A DNA stretch of 8,354 bases, from assembly GCA_011051425.1 (NCBI GenBank), contig DRLF01000066.1:1-8354 (forward strand). The letters are read 5' to 3'. A program made the position numbers and the translations under genes. Shown in pieces: positions 1 to 7,231 of the stretch. This stretch comes from Thiolapillus brandeum (GTDB lineage Bacteria > Pseudomonadota > Gammaproteobacteria > Chromatiales > Chromatiaceae). Each line of letters starts with the position of its first letter. The first letter of the stretch is position 1. Below the pieces are notes generated by a model that worked only from the letters and a program-made list of their open reading frames with translations, searched no databases and was not told the origin of the DNA.

Positions 1-385
<385 letters not shown>

Positions 386-402
386 TCAGAACGCAATGCG
401 CC

Positions 403-3400
403 CTAGTCCTGCTCCAGCTCGATATTAATGCCCAGCGATTTCACTTCTTTCACCAGTACATTGAAGGACTCGGGCATACCGGCCTCCATCTGGTGGTTAC
501 CATCCACGATGTTCTTGTACATACGGGTACGTCCGTTTACGTCATCAGACTTGACGGTAAGCATCTCCTGCAGGGTGTAGGCCGCGCCATAGGCTTCCAG
601 GGCCCAGACTTCCATCTCACCGAAGCGCTGGCCACCGAACTGCGCCTTGCCTCCCAGGGGCTGCTGGGTAACCAGACTGTAGGGACCCGTGGAGCGGGCA
701 TGCATCTTGTCATCCACCAGGTGGTTGAGCTTGAGCATGTACATGTAGCCTACGGTGACGGGACGCTCGAACTGCTCACCGGTGCGACCGTCGAACAGGG
801 TGCACTGACCGCTTTCCGGCAGGCCACCCAGCTTCAGCAGATGACGGATCTCTTCCTCGGTGGCGCCGTCGAATACCGGCGTTGCCATGGGAACACCGTT
901 TCTCAGGTTACCTGCCAGCTCGATGATCTCTTCATCGCTGAAAGACTTCAGATCTTCCTGCTTGCCGCTGAAGTTGTACACATCGTTCAGATACTTACGC
1001 AACTGCGTGATCTTGGCCTGTGCATCCAGCATCTCGCCGATGCGCTCGCCCACTCCCTTGGCGGCAAAGCCCAGGTGCGTCTCCAGGATCTGACCGATAT
1101 TCATCCGCGAAGGTACACCCAGAGGGTTCAGAGCGATATCCACGGGACGGCCATTCTCATCGAAAGGCATGTCTTCCACGGGAACGATCTGGGAGATGAC
1201 ACCCTTGTTACCATGACGGCCCGCCATCTTGTCACCCGGCTGGATGCGACGCTTGATGGCCACATAGACCTTGACCATCTTCAGCACGCCCGGCGCCAGG
1301 TCGTCGCCGGTGGACAGCTTGCGCTTCTTGTCCTCGTAGTAGTCCCGGAACTTCTGACGCTGTTCCTCCACCTGCTTGCCGATGGCTTCGAGCTGCTGCT
1401 GCGCTTCTTCATTGCGCAGACGGATCTCGAACCACTGGATCTTTTCCAGGTCGGCCAGGTAAGCTTTTGTGATCTTGGCGCCCGCCTTGAGCTTGTTGGG
1501 TCCACCGTCAGCCACCTTGCCGGTGAGCATTTTCTCGACCCGGGCAAAGGTATCCTCTTCCATGATGCGCTGCTGGTCGGCGATGTCCTTGCGGATGCGC
1601 TCCAGCTCGGCTTCCTGGATCTCCAGGGCACGGGCATCCTTCTCAACACCGTCGCGAGTGAAGACCTGCACGTCGATGACGGTACCGGAAACACCGGACT
1701 TGACCCGCAGGGAGGTGTCCTTCACGTCGGAAGCCTTCTCGCCAAAGATGGCACGCAGGAGTTTTTCCTCGGGGGTAAGCTGTGTCTCGCCCTTGGGCGT
1801 GACCTTGCCCACCAGGATATCACCTTCCTTGACCTCGGCGCCCACGTAGACGATACCGGACTGATCCAGCTTCGCCAGGGCTGCTTCACCCACGTTGGGG
1901 ATATCACCAGTGATCTCTTCCGAGCCCAGCTTGGTATCCCGGGCCTGGCAGGTCAGCTCCTCGATGTGGATGGTGGTGAAACGGTCTTCCTTCACCACGT
2001 TCTCGGAAATGAGAATGGAGTCCTCGAAATTGTAACCATTCCACGGCATGAAGGCCACGCGCAGGTTCTGCCCCAGGGCCAGTTCGCCCATGTCCGTGGA
2101 AGGACCGTCGGCCATGACATCGCCGCGGGCAACCATATCGCCCACCATCACCAGTGGACGCTGGTTGATGCAGGTGTTCTGGTTGGAACGGGTGTATTTG
2201 GTCAGGTTGTAGATATCCACACCGGGTTCACCGGCGATGGTTTCATCGTCATTCACGCGCACCACGATGCGGCTGGCATCCACGGATTCCACAGCACCAC
2301 CACGCTTGGCGACCACGGTCACACCGGAATCCACAGCCACGTTGCGCTCGATACCTGTGCCTACCAGAGGCTTCTCGGCACGCAGTGTCGGTACCGCCTG
2401 ACGCTGCATGTTGGAGCCCATGAGGGCGCGGTTGGCGTCGTCATGCTCGAGGAATGGAATCAGGGCCGCAGCCACAGAGACGATCTGCTTGGGCGACACG
2501 TCCATGTATTCCACCTTGTCCGGAGTGAACAGGGCGAATTCATTCTGATGGCGGCAGGAAACCAGGTCCTCGGTCAGCTTGCCGTTCTTGTCCAGGTCCG
2601 CGCTCGCCTGGGCGATAACGAAACGCCCCTCTTCGATGGCAGACAGATAATGGATCTCGTCCGTGGCCTTGCCATCCTTCACCACACGGTATGGCGTTTC
2701 CAGGAAACCGTAACGGTTGGTCTTGGCGTACACGGCCAAGGAATTGATCAGGCCGATGTTGGGACCTTCAGGCGTCTCGATGGGACACACCCGGCCATAG
2801 TGCGTTGGGTGCACGTCGCGCACCTCGAATCCTGCACGCTCACGTGCCAGACCACCGGGACCGAGCGCAGACACACGGCGCTTGTGGGTGATCTCGGACA
2901 GGGGGTTATTCTGATCCATGAACTGGGACAGCTGGCTGGAACCGAAGAATTCCTTGATGGCAGCTGATACCGGCTTGGCGTTGATCATTTCCTGGGGCAT
3001 GAGGCCTTCGGACTCTGCCAGGGTCAGACGTTCCTTGACAGCACGCTCCACCCGCACCAGGCCCACGCGGAACTGGTTCTCAGCCATTTCGCCCACACAA
3101 CGCACGCGGCGGTTGCCGAGGTGGTCAATATCGTCTGTCGTACCCTTGCCGTCGCGAATATCCACCAGGGTCTTGAGCACATCGACGATATCGGATTTGT
3201 CTCCGTTGTCTGCAAAAAGCTCCTTGGAGATGGCATCGTCACGTTGACTGAAATACTTGCCGTCATACAGGATACCCAGACCTTCGGTCTCTTCACGGCC
3301 CAGTCGGCGGTTGAATTTCATGCGGCCCACTGCAGACAGGTCATAACGCTCGTCGGTAAAGAACAGGTTATGGAACAGGTTCTGCGCAGCCTCCTTGGTG

Positions 3401-4545
3401 GGCGGCTCGCCGGGACGCATCATGCGGTAGATTTCCACCTGCGCTTCCAGGCGCGTGGAAGTGGGATCGAGGCGCAGGGTCTCGGAAATATAGGGGCCAT
3501 GATCCAGATCATTGGTGAACAGGGTCTTGAGCTCCTTGATCCCCTTTTCCTGTATCGCCGCCACCATTTCCTCGGTGATTTCGTCATTTGCGGCCGCCAG
3601 CAGTTCGCCGGTCTCCGGATCCACGATGTCATGAGCAAGCGTCTTGCCTACCAGATACTCGGCAGGCACTTCCAGCTGGCTGACGCCTTCCTTTTCCATG
3701 GCGCGGATATGGCGTGCGGTAATGCGTTTGCCCGCCTCGACGATCACCTTTCTGCCGGCCTTGATGTCGAAGCCGGCGGTTTCACCCCGCAAACGGGCCG
3801 GGACGAGATCCAGCAGGATCTTGTCGCCCTTCAGAGTAAAGGTATCTGTATCGAAGAAATAATCGAGAATTTCCTGAGTGTTGTAGCCCAGGGCGCGCAA
3901 CAGTACGGTCGCCGGAATCTTGCGGCGGCGGTCGATGCGCACGAATACCGCGTCCTTGGGATCGAATTCGAAATCCAGCCAGGAACCGCGGTAGGGGATC
4001 ACCCGGGCGGAAAACAACAGCTTGCCGGATGAATGAGTCTTGCCCTTGTCGTGATCGAAGAACACGCCGGGAGAACGGTGCAGCTGGGATACGATGACCC
4101 GCTCTGTACCGTTGATGACAAAAGTGCCGGTATCCGTCATGAGCGGCAGTTCGCCCATATAGATCTCCTGCTCCTTCACGTCCTTGATTCGCTTCACATT
4201 GGCAGGAGCATCACGGTCGTAGATGACCAGACGCACCAGCACACGCAGGGGTGCGGCATAGGTAACACCGCGCAACTGGCATTCACGCACGTCGAACATG
4301 GGCTCACCAAGACGGTAGCTCACATACTCGAGTGCCGCACTGCCGTTATGACTGACGATGGGAAAAACCGAGCTGAACGCCGCATGCAATCCGTGCGCAT
4401 CCCGCTCGTCCGGCTTTTTGTCCGCCTGCAGAAACTTGCGATAGGAATCGATCTGCGTCGCAAGGAGAAAGGGTATTTCGAGAACGCTGCCGCGTTTCGC
4501 AAAATCCTTACGGATGCGCTTTTTTTCAGTAAACGAATAGGCCAT
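403..4545 (-). CDS. rpoB: RNA polymerase beta subunit
   Basis: Catalytic-core subunit of DNA-dependent RNA polymerase, 1380 residues (E. coli 1342). The N-terminus [15 protein letters not shown] matches the family, and GAGG/AAGG lies just before the ATG. Seen in order: beta1/beta2 lobes with the first proteobacterial insert (about residues 230-350); rifampicin-pocket cluster 535-561 ([11 protein letters not shown]...); the NFEDS motif with Glu841/Asp842; the second, coiled-coil-like insert (about 970-1080); [12 protein letters not shown] with Lys1106 and Lys1114, equivalent to E. coli Lys1065 and Lys1073; and the C-terminal clamp segment ending ELEQD. Residues equivalent to E. coli Asp516, His526, Ser531 and Ile572 (here Asp544, His554, Ser559, Ile600) are wild type, so no classical rifampicin-resistance substitution is present at those sites. 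Two length differences from E. coli stand out: about 20 extra residues at 427-450 and about 13 extra in the second insert. It sits 150 nt after rplL and 47 nt before rpoC. Confidence 0.99.
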   Translation of the reverse strand: MAYSFTEKKRIRKDFAKRGSVLEIPFLLATQIDSYRKFLQADKKPDERDAHGLHAAFSSVFPIVSHNGSAALEYVSYRLGEPMFDVRECQLRGVTYAAPLRVLVRLVIYDRDAPANVKRIKDVKEQEIYMGELPLMTDTGTFVINGTERVIVSQLHRSPGVFFDHDKGKTHSSGKLLFSARVIPYRGSWLDFEFDPKDAVFVRIDRRRKIPATVLLRALGYNTQEILDYFFDTDTFTLKGDKILLDLVPARLRGETAGFDIKAGRKVIVEAGKRITARHIRAMEKEGVSQLEVPAEYLVGKTLAHDIVDPETGELLAAANDEITEEMVAAIQEKGIKELKTLFTNDLDHGPYISETLRLDPTSTRLEAQVEIYRMMRPGEPPTKEAAQNLFHNLFFTDERYDLSAVGRMKFNRRLGREETEGLGILYDGKYFSQRDDAISKELFADNGDKSDIVDVLKTLVDIRDGKGTTDDIDHLGNRRVRCVGEMAENQFRVGLVRVERAVKERLTLAESEGLMPQEMINAKPVSAAIKEFFGSSQLSQFMDQNNPLSEITHKRRVSALGPGGLARERAGFEVRDVHPTHYGRVCPIETPEGPNIGLINSLAVYAKTNRYGFLETPYRVVKDGKATDEIHYLSAIEEGRFVIAQASADLDKNGKLTEDLVSCRHQNEFALFTPDKVEYMDVSPKQIVSVAAALIPFLEHDDANRALMGSNMQRQAVPTLRAEKPLVGTGIERNVAVDSGVTVVAKRGGAVESVDASRIVVRVNDDETIAGEPGVDIYNLTKYTRSNQNTCINQRPLVMVGDMVARGDVMADGPSTDMGELALGQNLRVAFMPWNGYNFEDSILISENVVKEDRFTTIHIEELTCQARDTKLGSEEITGDIPNVGEAALAKLDQSGIVYVGAEVKEGDILVGKVTPKGETQLTPEEKLLRAIFGEKASDVKDTSLRVKSGVSGTVIDVQVFTRDGVEKDARALEIQEAELERIRKDIADQQRIMEEDTFARVEKMLTGKVADGGPNKLKAGAKITKAYLADLEKIQWFEIRLRNEEAQQQLEAIGKQVEEQRQKFRDYYEDKKRKLSTGDDLAPGVLKMVKVYVAIKRRIQPGDKMAGRHGNKGVISQIVPVEDMPFDENGRPVDIALNPLGVPSRMNIGQILETHLGFAAKGVGERIGEMLDAQAKITQLRKYLNDVYNFSGKQEDLKSFSDEEIIELAGNLRNGVPMATPVFDGATEEEIRHLLKLGGLPESGQCTLFDGRTGEQFERPVTVGYMYMLKLNHLVDDKMHARSTGPYSLVTQQPLGGKAQFGGQRFGEMEVWALEAYGAAYTLQEMLTVKSDDVNGRTRMYKNIVDGNHQMEAGMPESFNVLVKEVKSLGINIELEQD

Positions 4546-4580
4546 GCTTGCCTTCCCTCAGTGTAGTCCAGTCATTACCA

Positions 4581-4609
4581 CCGGCTTCACGCCGGCCGCC
4601 CTTGCGGGC
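4581..4609 (-). promoter_or_regulatory. Two small GC-rich hairpins just upstream of rpoB
   Basis: On the mRNA strand GCCC-GCAA-GGGC (4598-4609) forms a 4-bp stem closed by a GNRA-type tetraloop, followed by CCGGC-GTGAA-GCCGG (4581-4595), a 5-bp stem. No run of U follows either one, so they are not intrinsic terminators. They lie between the long intergenic hairpin and the rpoB ribosome binding site and may shape the rpoB leader. The role is inferred; only the pairing is seen. Confidence 0.45.
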
Positions 4610-4615
4610 AAAATC

Positions 4616-4676
4616 TTACGCAAACAGGAAAAGGCCGACGGCATTGGAGCCGCCAGCCATTTCCGGCTTTGCGTAA
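4616..4676 (-). promoter_or_regulatory. Long rplL-rpoB intergenic hairpin (possible RNase III/attenuation element)
   Basis: In the transcript a perfect 9-bp outer stem (TTACGCAAA, 4676-4668, with TTTGCGTAA, 4624-4616) encloses a small internal loop and a 16-position inner stem, GGAAATGGCTGGCGGC (4664-4649) with GCCGTCGGCCTTTTCC (4642-4627), with one U-U mismatch and a 6-nt loop. Two of the inner positions are G-U pairs in the mRNA but would be A-C mismatches in the opposite strand, which supports a structure in the mRNA. In E. coli the same spacer holds an RNase III cleavage site and a partial attenuator that lower rpoBC expression relative to rplJL. The equivalent role here is inferred from position and shape. 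No long U-run follows, so full termination is unlikely. Confidence 0.6.
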
Positions 4677-4695
4677 ACGCCAGCCAAGATCGGTC

Positions 4696-5076
4696 TTACT
4701 TGATCTCGACAGATGCGCCAGCTTCTTCCAGCGTTTTCTTCGCTTCTTCAGCTTCTTCCTTGCTTACGCCTTCCTTCAGTACAGAAGGAGTGCCTTCTAC
4801 CGCGTCTTTGGCTTCTTTCAGGCCCAGACCGGTAATACCGCGAACGGCTTTGATTACACCAACCTTCTTGTCGCCAAAACCGGTCAGTACAACATCAAAT
4901 TCGGTCTGCTCTTCAGCGCCGGCGCCACCAGCGTCACCACCGGCAGCAGGCGCAGCGGCTACGGCTGCAGCTGCGGTCACACCAAATTTTTCTTCCATTG
5001 CCTCGATCAGCTCAACCACGTCCATGACGGACATGTTTGCGATGGCTTCGAGGATATCGTCTTTAGAAACTGCCAT
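4696..5076 (-). CDS. rplL: 50S ribosomal protein L7/L12
   Basis: Stalk protein that recruits and activates translation GTPases (EF-Tu, EF-G, IF2); present as several dimers on L10. It is 126 residues (E. coli 121). Residues 1-32 form the helical dimerisation and L10-binding domain ([20 protein letters not shown]...), 33-56 an Ala/Gly-rich flexible hinge, and 57-126 the globular factor-binding domain with the conserved [21 protein letters not shown] stretch split here as [11 protein letters not shown] (70-80) and [10 protein letters not shown] (81-90), containing Lys71, Lys76 and Arg79. The ATG is preceded by GGAG with 8-nt spacing. It lies 52 nt after rplJ, whose product is its binding partner, and 150 nt before rpoB. 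Identity is certain. Confidence 0.99.
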   Translation of the reverse strand: MAVSKDDILEAIANMSVMDVVELIEAMEEKFGVTAAAAVAAAPAAGGDAGGAGAEEQTEFDVVLTGFGDKKVGVIKAVRGITGLGLKEAKDAVEGTPSVLKEGVSKEEAEEAKKTLEEAGASVEIK

Positions 5077-5128
5077 TTTCAGGGCTCCTACATATCTTCA
5101 AGTTAAAAGTGGGATTGGAGGACCGGCT

Positions 5129-5656
5129 TCAACCAGCCTCCTTAGCGTCGCGAATTGCTGCTACCGTGCGTACCAGTTTGCCCGGAACTTCATTGAGCGT
5201 TGTAACCAGCTTCTGAACAGGCGCCAGCATGGTACCCATCAGCATACTGATTGCCTGGTCATAAGTAGGCATTTTCGCCAGAACACTGATTTCTGAAGGT
5301 TCAAGCAGTTTCCCGTTTATGGAAACCATCTTGACGATCAGCTCGTCGTGCTCTTTGGCGAAATCATTGATCACACGTGCGGCAGCGCCCGGATCCTCCT
5401 GAGAGAAAGCCAGCAGCAGAGGGCCTACAAAGCCCTCCTGCATACAGGCAAAATCCGTATCTTCCACAGCCCGCTTGGCCAGCGTGTTCTTGACCACGCG
5501 AAGATAGACACCGGAACCGCGCGCATCTTTGCGCAGTTGGGTGAGATCTTCCACGGTAAGACCACGGTACTCGGCGGCGATAGCGGAATACGCACTGCTC
5601 GCTACGTCAGCAACTTCGGCGACGATGGCTTTCTTTTGTTCAAGATTAAGTGCCAA
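5129..5656 (-). CDS. rplJ: 50S ribosomal protein L10 (TTG start)
   Basis: Base of the ribosomal stalk: binds 23S rRNA with L11 and carries L12 dimers on its C-terminal helix. The complex with L12 also represses its own mRNA. The chosen start is TTG (5654-5656), giving MALNLEQKKAIVAEV, which aligns with E. coli MALNLQDKQAIVAEV from residue 1, and GGAGG lies 8 nt upstream. The reading frame stays open back to a GTG at 5723-5725, but that would translate through leader hairpins and lacks family similarity. The product is 175 residues, about 10 longer than E. coli (165). The N-terminal RNA-binding domain is about 1-130 (RVVKNTL at 53-59, GPLLLAFS at 78-85). The extra length falls in the C-terminal L12-binding helix (about 140-172, LAPVQKLVTTLNEVPGKLV). 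It precedes rplL by 52 nt and follows a 260-nt regulatory leader. Confidence 0.97.
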   Translation of the reverse strand: MALNLEQKKAIVAEVADVASSAYSAIAAEYRGLTVEDLTQLRKDARGSGVYLRVVKNTLAKRAVEDTDFACMQEGFVGPLLLAFSQEDPGAAARVINDFAKEHDELIVKMVSINGKLLEPSEISVLAKMPTYDQAISMLMGTMLAPVQKLVTTLNEVPGKLVRTVAAIRDAKEAG

Positions 5657-5664
5657 AGTCGTCA

Positions 5665-5669
5665 CCTCC
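5665..5669 (-). promoter_or_regulatory. Ribosome binding site that fixes the rplJ start
   Basis: GGAGG, flanked as GGGAGGTGAC, lies 8 nt before the TTG at 5654-5656. Its strength compensates for the weak start codon and excludes the upstream in-frame GTG. The stretch GGAGGTGA (5669-5662) can also pair, with one bulged G, to TCACTCC at 5717-5711, so this site may be maskable. Confidence 0.8.
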
Positions 5670-5679
5670 CGACAACGAT

Positions 5680-5700
5680 GAGGAACGGTTTCCCGTTCTC
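5680..5700 (-). promoter_or_regulatory. GNRA-loop hairpin just before the rplJ ribosome binding site
   Basis: In the mRNA AACGG (5697-5693), loop GAAA (5692-5689) and CCGTT (5688-5684) form a stable hairpin, extended by GAG/CTC (5700-5698 with 5682-5680) across one bulged C. It ends about 10 nt before the Shine-Dalgarno sequence. A role in keeping the site accessible or in long-range folding is inference. Confidence 0.5.
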
Positions 5701-5710
5701 GATTACACCA

Positions 5711-5728
5711 GGAGTGAATAATCACTCC
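5711..5728 (-). promoter_or_regulatory. Hairpin mimicking the rplJ Shine-Dalgarno sequence
   Basis: In the mRNA GGAGTGA (5728-5722), loop TTAT and TCACTCC (5717-5711) form a perfect 7-bp stem. The left arm resembles the rplJ Shine-Dalgarno region GGAGGTGA (5669-5662), so both could compete for the TCACTCC arm: either the local hairpin forms and the ribosome site is free, or the arm pairs with the site and masks it. The pairings are seen; the switch is inferred. Confidence 0.5.
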
Positions 5729-5748
5729 ACCTATTTCCGGTGCCCGTT

Positions 5749-5766
5749 ATCAGGATTCGCCCTGAT
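5749..5766 (-). promoter_or_regulatory. rplJ leader hairpin downstream of the L10 element
   Basis: In the mRNA ATCAGG, loop GCGAAT and CCTGAT form a perfect 6-bp stem. It can be extended outward across tandem A-A/G-A mismatches by TCCG with CGGG. It lies between the L10-binding core and the Shine-Dalgarno region, in the part of the leader that must transmit L10 binding to the start site. No U-run follows, so it is not a terminator. Confidence 0.45.
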
Positions 5767-5775
5767 TCCGGAGCC

Positions 5776-5841
5776 CCGTCTGCGCAGGTAGATTAAGCCT
5801 TCCGCCGTTTCCGGCAGCGAGGCACCTGCGGTCTTTGACGG
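5776..5841 (-). promoter_or_regulatory. Ribosomal protein L10 leader RNA (autoregulatory core)
   Basis: Binding site by which L10, or the L10-L12 complex, represses translation of rplJ-rplL. It is recognised by its conserved sequence blocks AAGACCGCAGGTG, CTTAAT and CCTGCG...AGACGG, shared with the E. coli rplJ leader as I recall it. Pairing in the mRNA: CCGTC (5841-5837) with GACGG (5780-5776); an asymmetric internal loop AAAGAC/CA, plausibly kink-turn-like; CGCAGGT (5830-5824) with ACCTGCG (5789-5783); a one-sided internal loop TTAATCT (5796-5790); then GCCT/AGGC and CTGCCG/CGGCGG capped by a GAAA tetraloop (5811-5808). The core ends 119 nt before the rplJ start, so control must act at a distance, as established for E. 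coli. The leader as a whole spans 5657-5916. Confidence 0.88.
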
Positions 5842-5844
5842 CAG

Positions 5845-5860
5845 GCGATCTGTTGATCGC
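5845..5860 (-). promoter_or_regulatory. Hairpin immediately upstream of the L10 leader core
   Basis: In the mRNA GCGATC, loop AACA and GATCGC form a perfect 6-bp stem. Its left arm is part of a second segment, GGCAGCGA (5864-5857), which is perfectly complementary to TCGCTGCC (5820-5813) inside the L10 core, so this hairpin and the core's apical stem are mutually exclusive with that alternative helix. Confidence 0.5.
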
Positions 5861-5878
5861 TGCCCCAAAGCCTTTTAT

Positions 5879-5900
5879 GCGACAGGTATTCTCCTGCCGC
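5879..5900 (-). promoter_or_regulatory. Hairpin in the rplA-rplJ junction
   Basis: In the mRNA GCGGCAGG (5900-5893), loop AGAATA and CCTGTCGC (5886-5879) form an 8-bp stem with one G-U pair, starting 16 nt after the rplA stop. It is followed by ATAAAAGG rather than a U-run, so it is not an intrinsic terminator. It could be an RNA-processing point or a 3' end stabiliser for the rplK-rplA message; that is inference. Confidence 0.4.
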
Positions 5901-5916
5901 AACATTCTCTATTGAA

Positions 5917-6612
5917 TCAGAGGCTCAGAGAACCCTGATCCAGTACGATCCCCGGACCCATGGTCGTGGAGACGCTAATCTTCTTCAGATACACACCTTT
6001 GGCTGCGCTTGGTTTGGCCTTTTTCAGGTCAGCCAGCAGCGCTTCCAGATTTTCCTTCAGCGCGCCAGGCTCGAAACCGACTTTGCCGATGGAGGCATGA
6101 ATAATTCCGTTCTTGTCCGTGCGGTAACGCACCTGACCGCCCTTGGCCTTCTTGACCGCTTCGGCCACATCCGGCGTCACTGTACCCACCTTGGGGTTGG
6201 GCATCAGTCCACGGGGACCCAGTATCTGGCCCAGCTGACCCACGACACGCATGGCATCCGGGCTGGCGATAACCACATCGAAATCCATGTTGCCTGCTTT
6301 CACCTGTTCTGCCAGGTCGTCCATTCCTACGATATCCGCACCTGCTTCTTTTGCGGCATCCGCATTGGGACCCTGGGTAAACACCGCAACACGAACAGTC
6401 TTGCCAGTACCGTTGGGCAATACGGTAGCGCCACGTACAACCTGATCGGACTTACGCGGATCCACGCCCAGATTGATGGCCACATCCACGGTTTCCGGAA
6501 ATTTGACGCTGGATACTTCTTTCAGCAGACCGAACGCCTGTTCGGCATCATACTGCCTGGAGTGATCAACCTTTTCGGCGATAGCCTTCATGCGCTTGCT
6601 GAGTTTCGCCAT
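5917..6612 (-). CDS. rplA: 50S ribosomal protein L1
   Basis: Forms the L1 stalk at the E site, where it moves deacylated tRNA out of the ribosome; in many bacteria it also represses translation of rplK-rplA by binding their mRNA. It is 231 residues (E. coli 234). The protein begins [20 protein letters not shown]. Domain I residues flank an inserted domain II (about 68-160); the conserved central block includes [20 protein letters not shown] (130-149) and [20 protein letters not shown] (158-177). The C-terminal [12 protein letters not shown] returns to domain I. The ATG is 1 nt after the rplK TAA, and its GGAGG lies within the last rplK codons, so translation is likely coupled to rplK. The 260-nt rplJ leader follows. 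Identity is certain. Confidence 0.99.
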   Translation of the reverse strand: MAKLSKRMKAIAEKVDHSRQYDAEQAFGLLKEVSSVKFPETVDVAINLGVDPRKSDQVVRGATVLPNGTGKTVRVAVFTQGPNADAAKEAGADIVGMDDLAEQVKAGNMDFDVVIASPDAMRVVGQLGQILGPRGLMPNPKVGTVTPDVAEAVKKAKGGQVRYRTDKNGIIHASIGKVGFEPGALKENLEALLADLKKAKPSAAKGVYLKKISVSTTMGPGIVLDQGSLSL

Positions 6613-6613
6613 T

Positions 6614-7045
6614 TTATACGCCCTCCGTATCGAGACCCATGCTGCGGGCAGTACCCGCGATGGTGCGAACAGCAGCGTCCATATCGGCTGCCGTCAGATC
6701 AGGCTCTTTGGCTTTTGCAATGTCTTCCAGCTGCGCACGGGTGACTTTACCAACCTTCTCGGTATTGGGACGGCCACTGCCGGACTTGATGCCGGCGGCT
6801 TTCTTCAGCAGGATGGACGCAGGCGGCGTCTTCATCACAAAAGTGAAGGAACGGTCGGAATACACTGTAATCACAACAGGAACGGGCATGCCCTTTTCCT
6901 GATTCTGTGTCTGGGCGTTGAACGCCTTGCAGAATTCCATGATGTTTACGCCATGCTGGCCCAAAGCGGGTCCAACAGGGGGACTGGGGTTGGCTTCCTG
7001 TGCGGGAACCTGAAGCTTGATATAGGCTTCGATCTTCTTGGCCAT
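6614..7045 (-). CDS. rplK: 50S ribosomal protein L11
   Basis: Binds the GTPase-associated centre of 23S rRNA with L10 and takes part in factor-dependent GTP hydrolysis and stringent-response signalling to RelA. It is 143 residues (E. coli 142). The N-terminal domain (1-about 70) has the proline-rich [12 protein letters not shown] (19-30), the region where thiostrepton resistance changes map in other species; Pro22 and Pro23 are present. The C-terminal rRNA-binding domain (about 76-143) contains [14 protein letters not shown] and ends MGLDTEGV. The start is the ATG of [10 protein letters not shown], matching the family, with GAGG 6 nt upstream. The frame is open 14 codons further to a GTG (7085-7087), but that segment has no family similarity. 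It follows nusG after 186 nt of structured leader. Confidence 0.99.
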   Translation of the reverse strand: MAKKIEAYIKLQVPAQEANPSPPVGPALGQHGVNIMEFCKAFNAQTQNQEKGMPVPVVITVYSDRSFTFVMKTPPASILLKKAAGIKSGSGRPNTEKVGKVTRAQLEDIAKAKEPDLTAADMDAAVRTIAGTARSMGLDTEGV

Positions 7046-7231
7046 GATATACCTCTTTGTTTGGGTGCGAACGCCCGGGACTTTCACCCGGACTCCCCTT
7101 GTTTAGATGCCGGGAAAGGGATATCCCAGACCGGCTTCGCTTTTGCTTCGCGCCGCACGTCCTGTGCGGGACTAGAAAACGCGCCTAAGCACGTTGCCGC
7201 CGGCATCACTGCCGGCTGTAAATCTCTATTG
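7046..7231 (-). promoter_or_regulatory. Structured rplK leader (nusG-rplK spacer)
   Basis: No gene is seen in these 186 nt. In the mRNA they contain, in order: GCCGGC-AGTGAT-GCCGGC (7216-7199, perfect 6-bp stem); CCGCAC-AGGAC-GTGCGG (7169-7153, perfect 6-bp stem); GCCGG...CCGGC enclosing GGG-ATAT-CCC (7135-7109); and GTCCGGG-TGAAAGT-CCCGGGC (7093-7073, 7 bp with one U-G). None is followed by a U-run, so nusG and rplK are probably co-transcribed. A short direct repeat GCTTCGC occurs at 7134-7140 and 7145-7151. In E. coli the L1 repressor site lies in this spacer; here the best candidate is the segment GGGGAGTC plus GTGAAAGTCCC (7098-7077). I found no convincing promoter. Confidence 0.6.

Noticed and set aside
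2863..2943. Rifampicin-resistance changes in RpoB
   Set aside because: The cluster residues equivalent to E. coli 507-533 are the usual sensitive-type residues; the only visible differences are conservative, such as Val for Ile530.
3121..4032. 303-codon plus-strand open frame opposite the first half of rpoB, with further ones at 4033-4566 and 6590-7705
   Set aside because: All are antisense shadows of rpoB, or of rplA, rplK and nusG, and cross several gene boundaries and leader hairpins of the real operon; they show no recognisable domains.
5657..5725. In-frame 23-codon N-terminal extension of rplJ starting at a GTG
   Set aside because: It runs through three leader RNA structures and the ribosome site, has no similarity to L10, and the TTG at 5654-5656 matches the family start exactly.
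5874..5903. Possible promoter for rplJ: TTGCGG, 17 nt, CATAAA
   Set aside because: The match to the sigma-70 consensus is only 3/6 and 4/6 and it overlaps a stable hairpin. E. coli does have a promoter in this spacer, so transcript-start mapping could revive it, but the sequence alone is not enough.
7046..7087. Upstream GTG extension of rplK
   Set aside because: The 14 extra residues are not found in L11 proteins, and the ATG at 7043-7045 has its own well-spaced ribosome site.
7118..7127. Perfect 10-bp palindrome GGGATATCCC in the rplK leader
   Set aside because: It could look like a repressor operator, but it sits as the inner stem of a larger RNA hairpin (7109-7135), occurs once, and lies in a spacer without a visible promoter.
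7199..7216. Terminator after nusG
   Set aside because: The GCCGGC hairpin is stable but is followed by GGCAACG rather than a U-run, so it is not a convincing intrinsic terminator.
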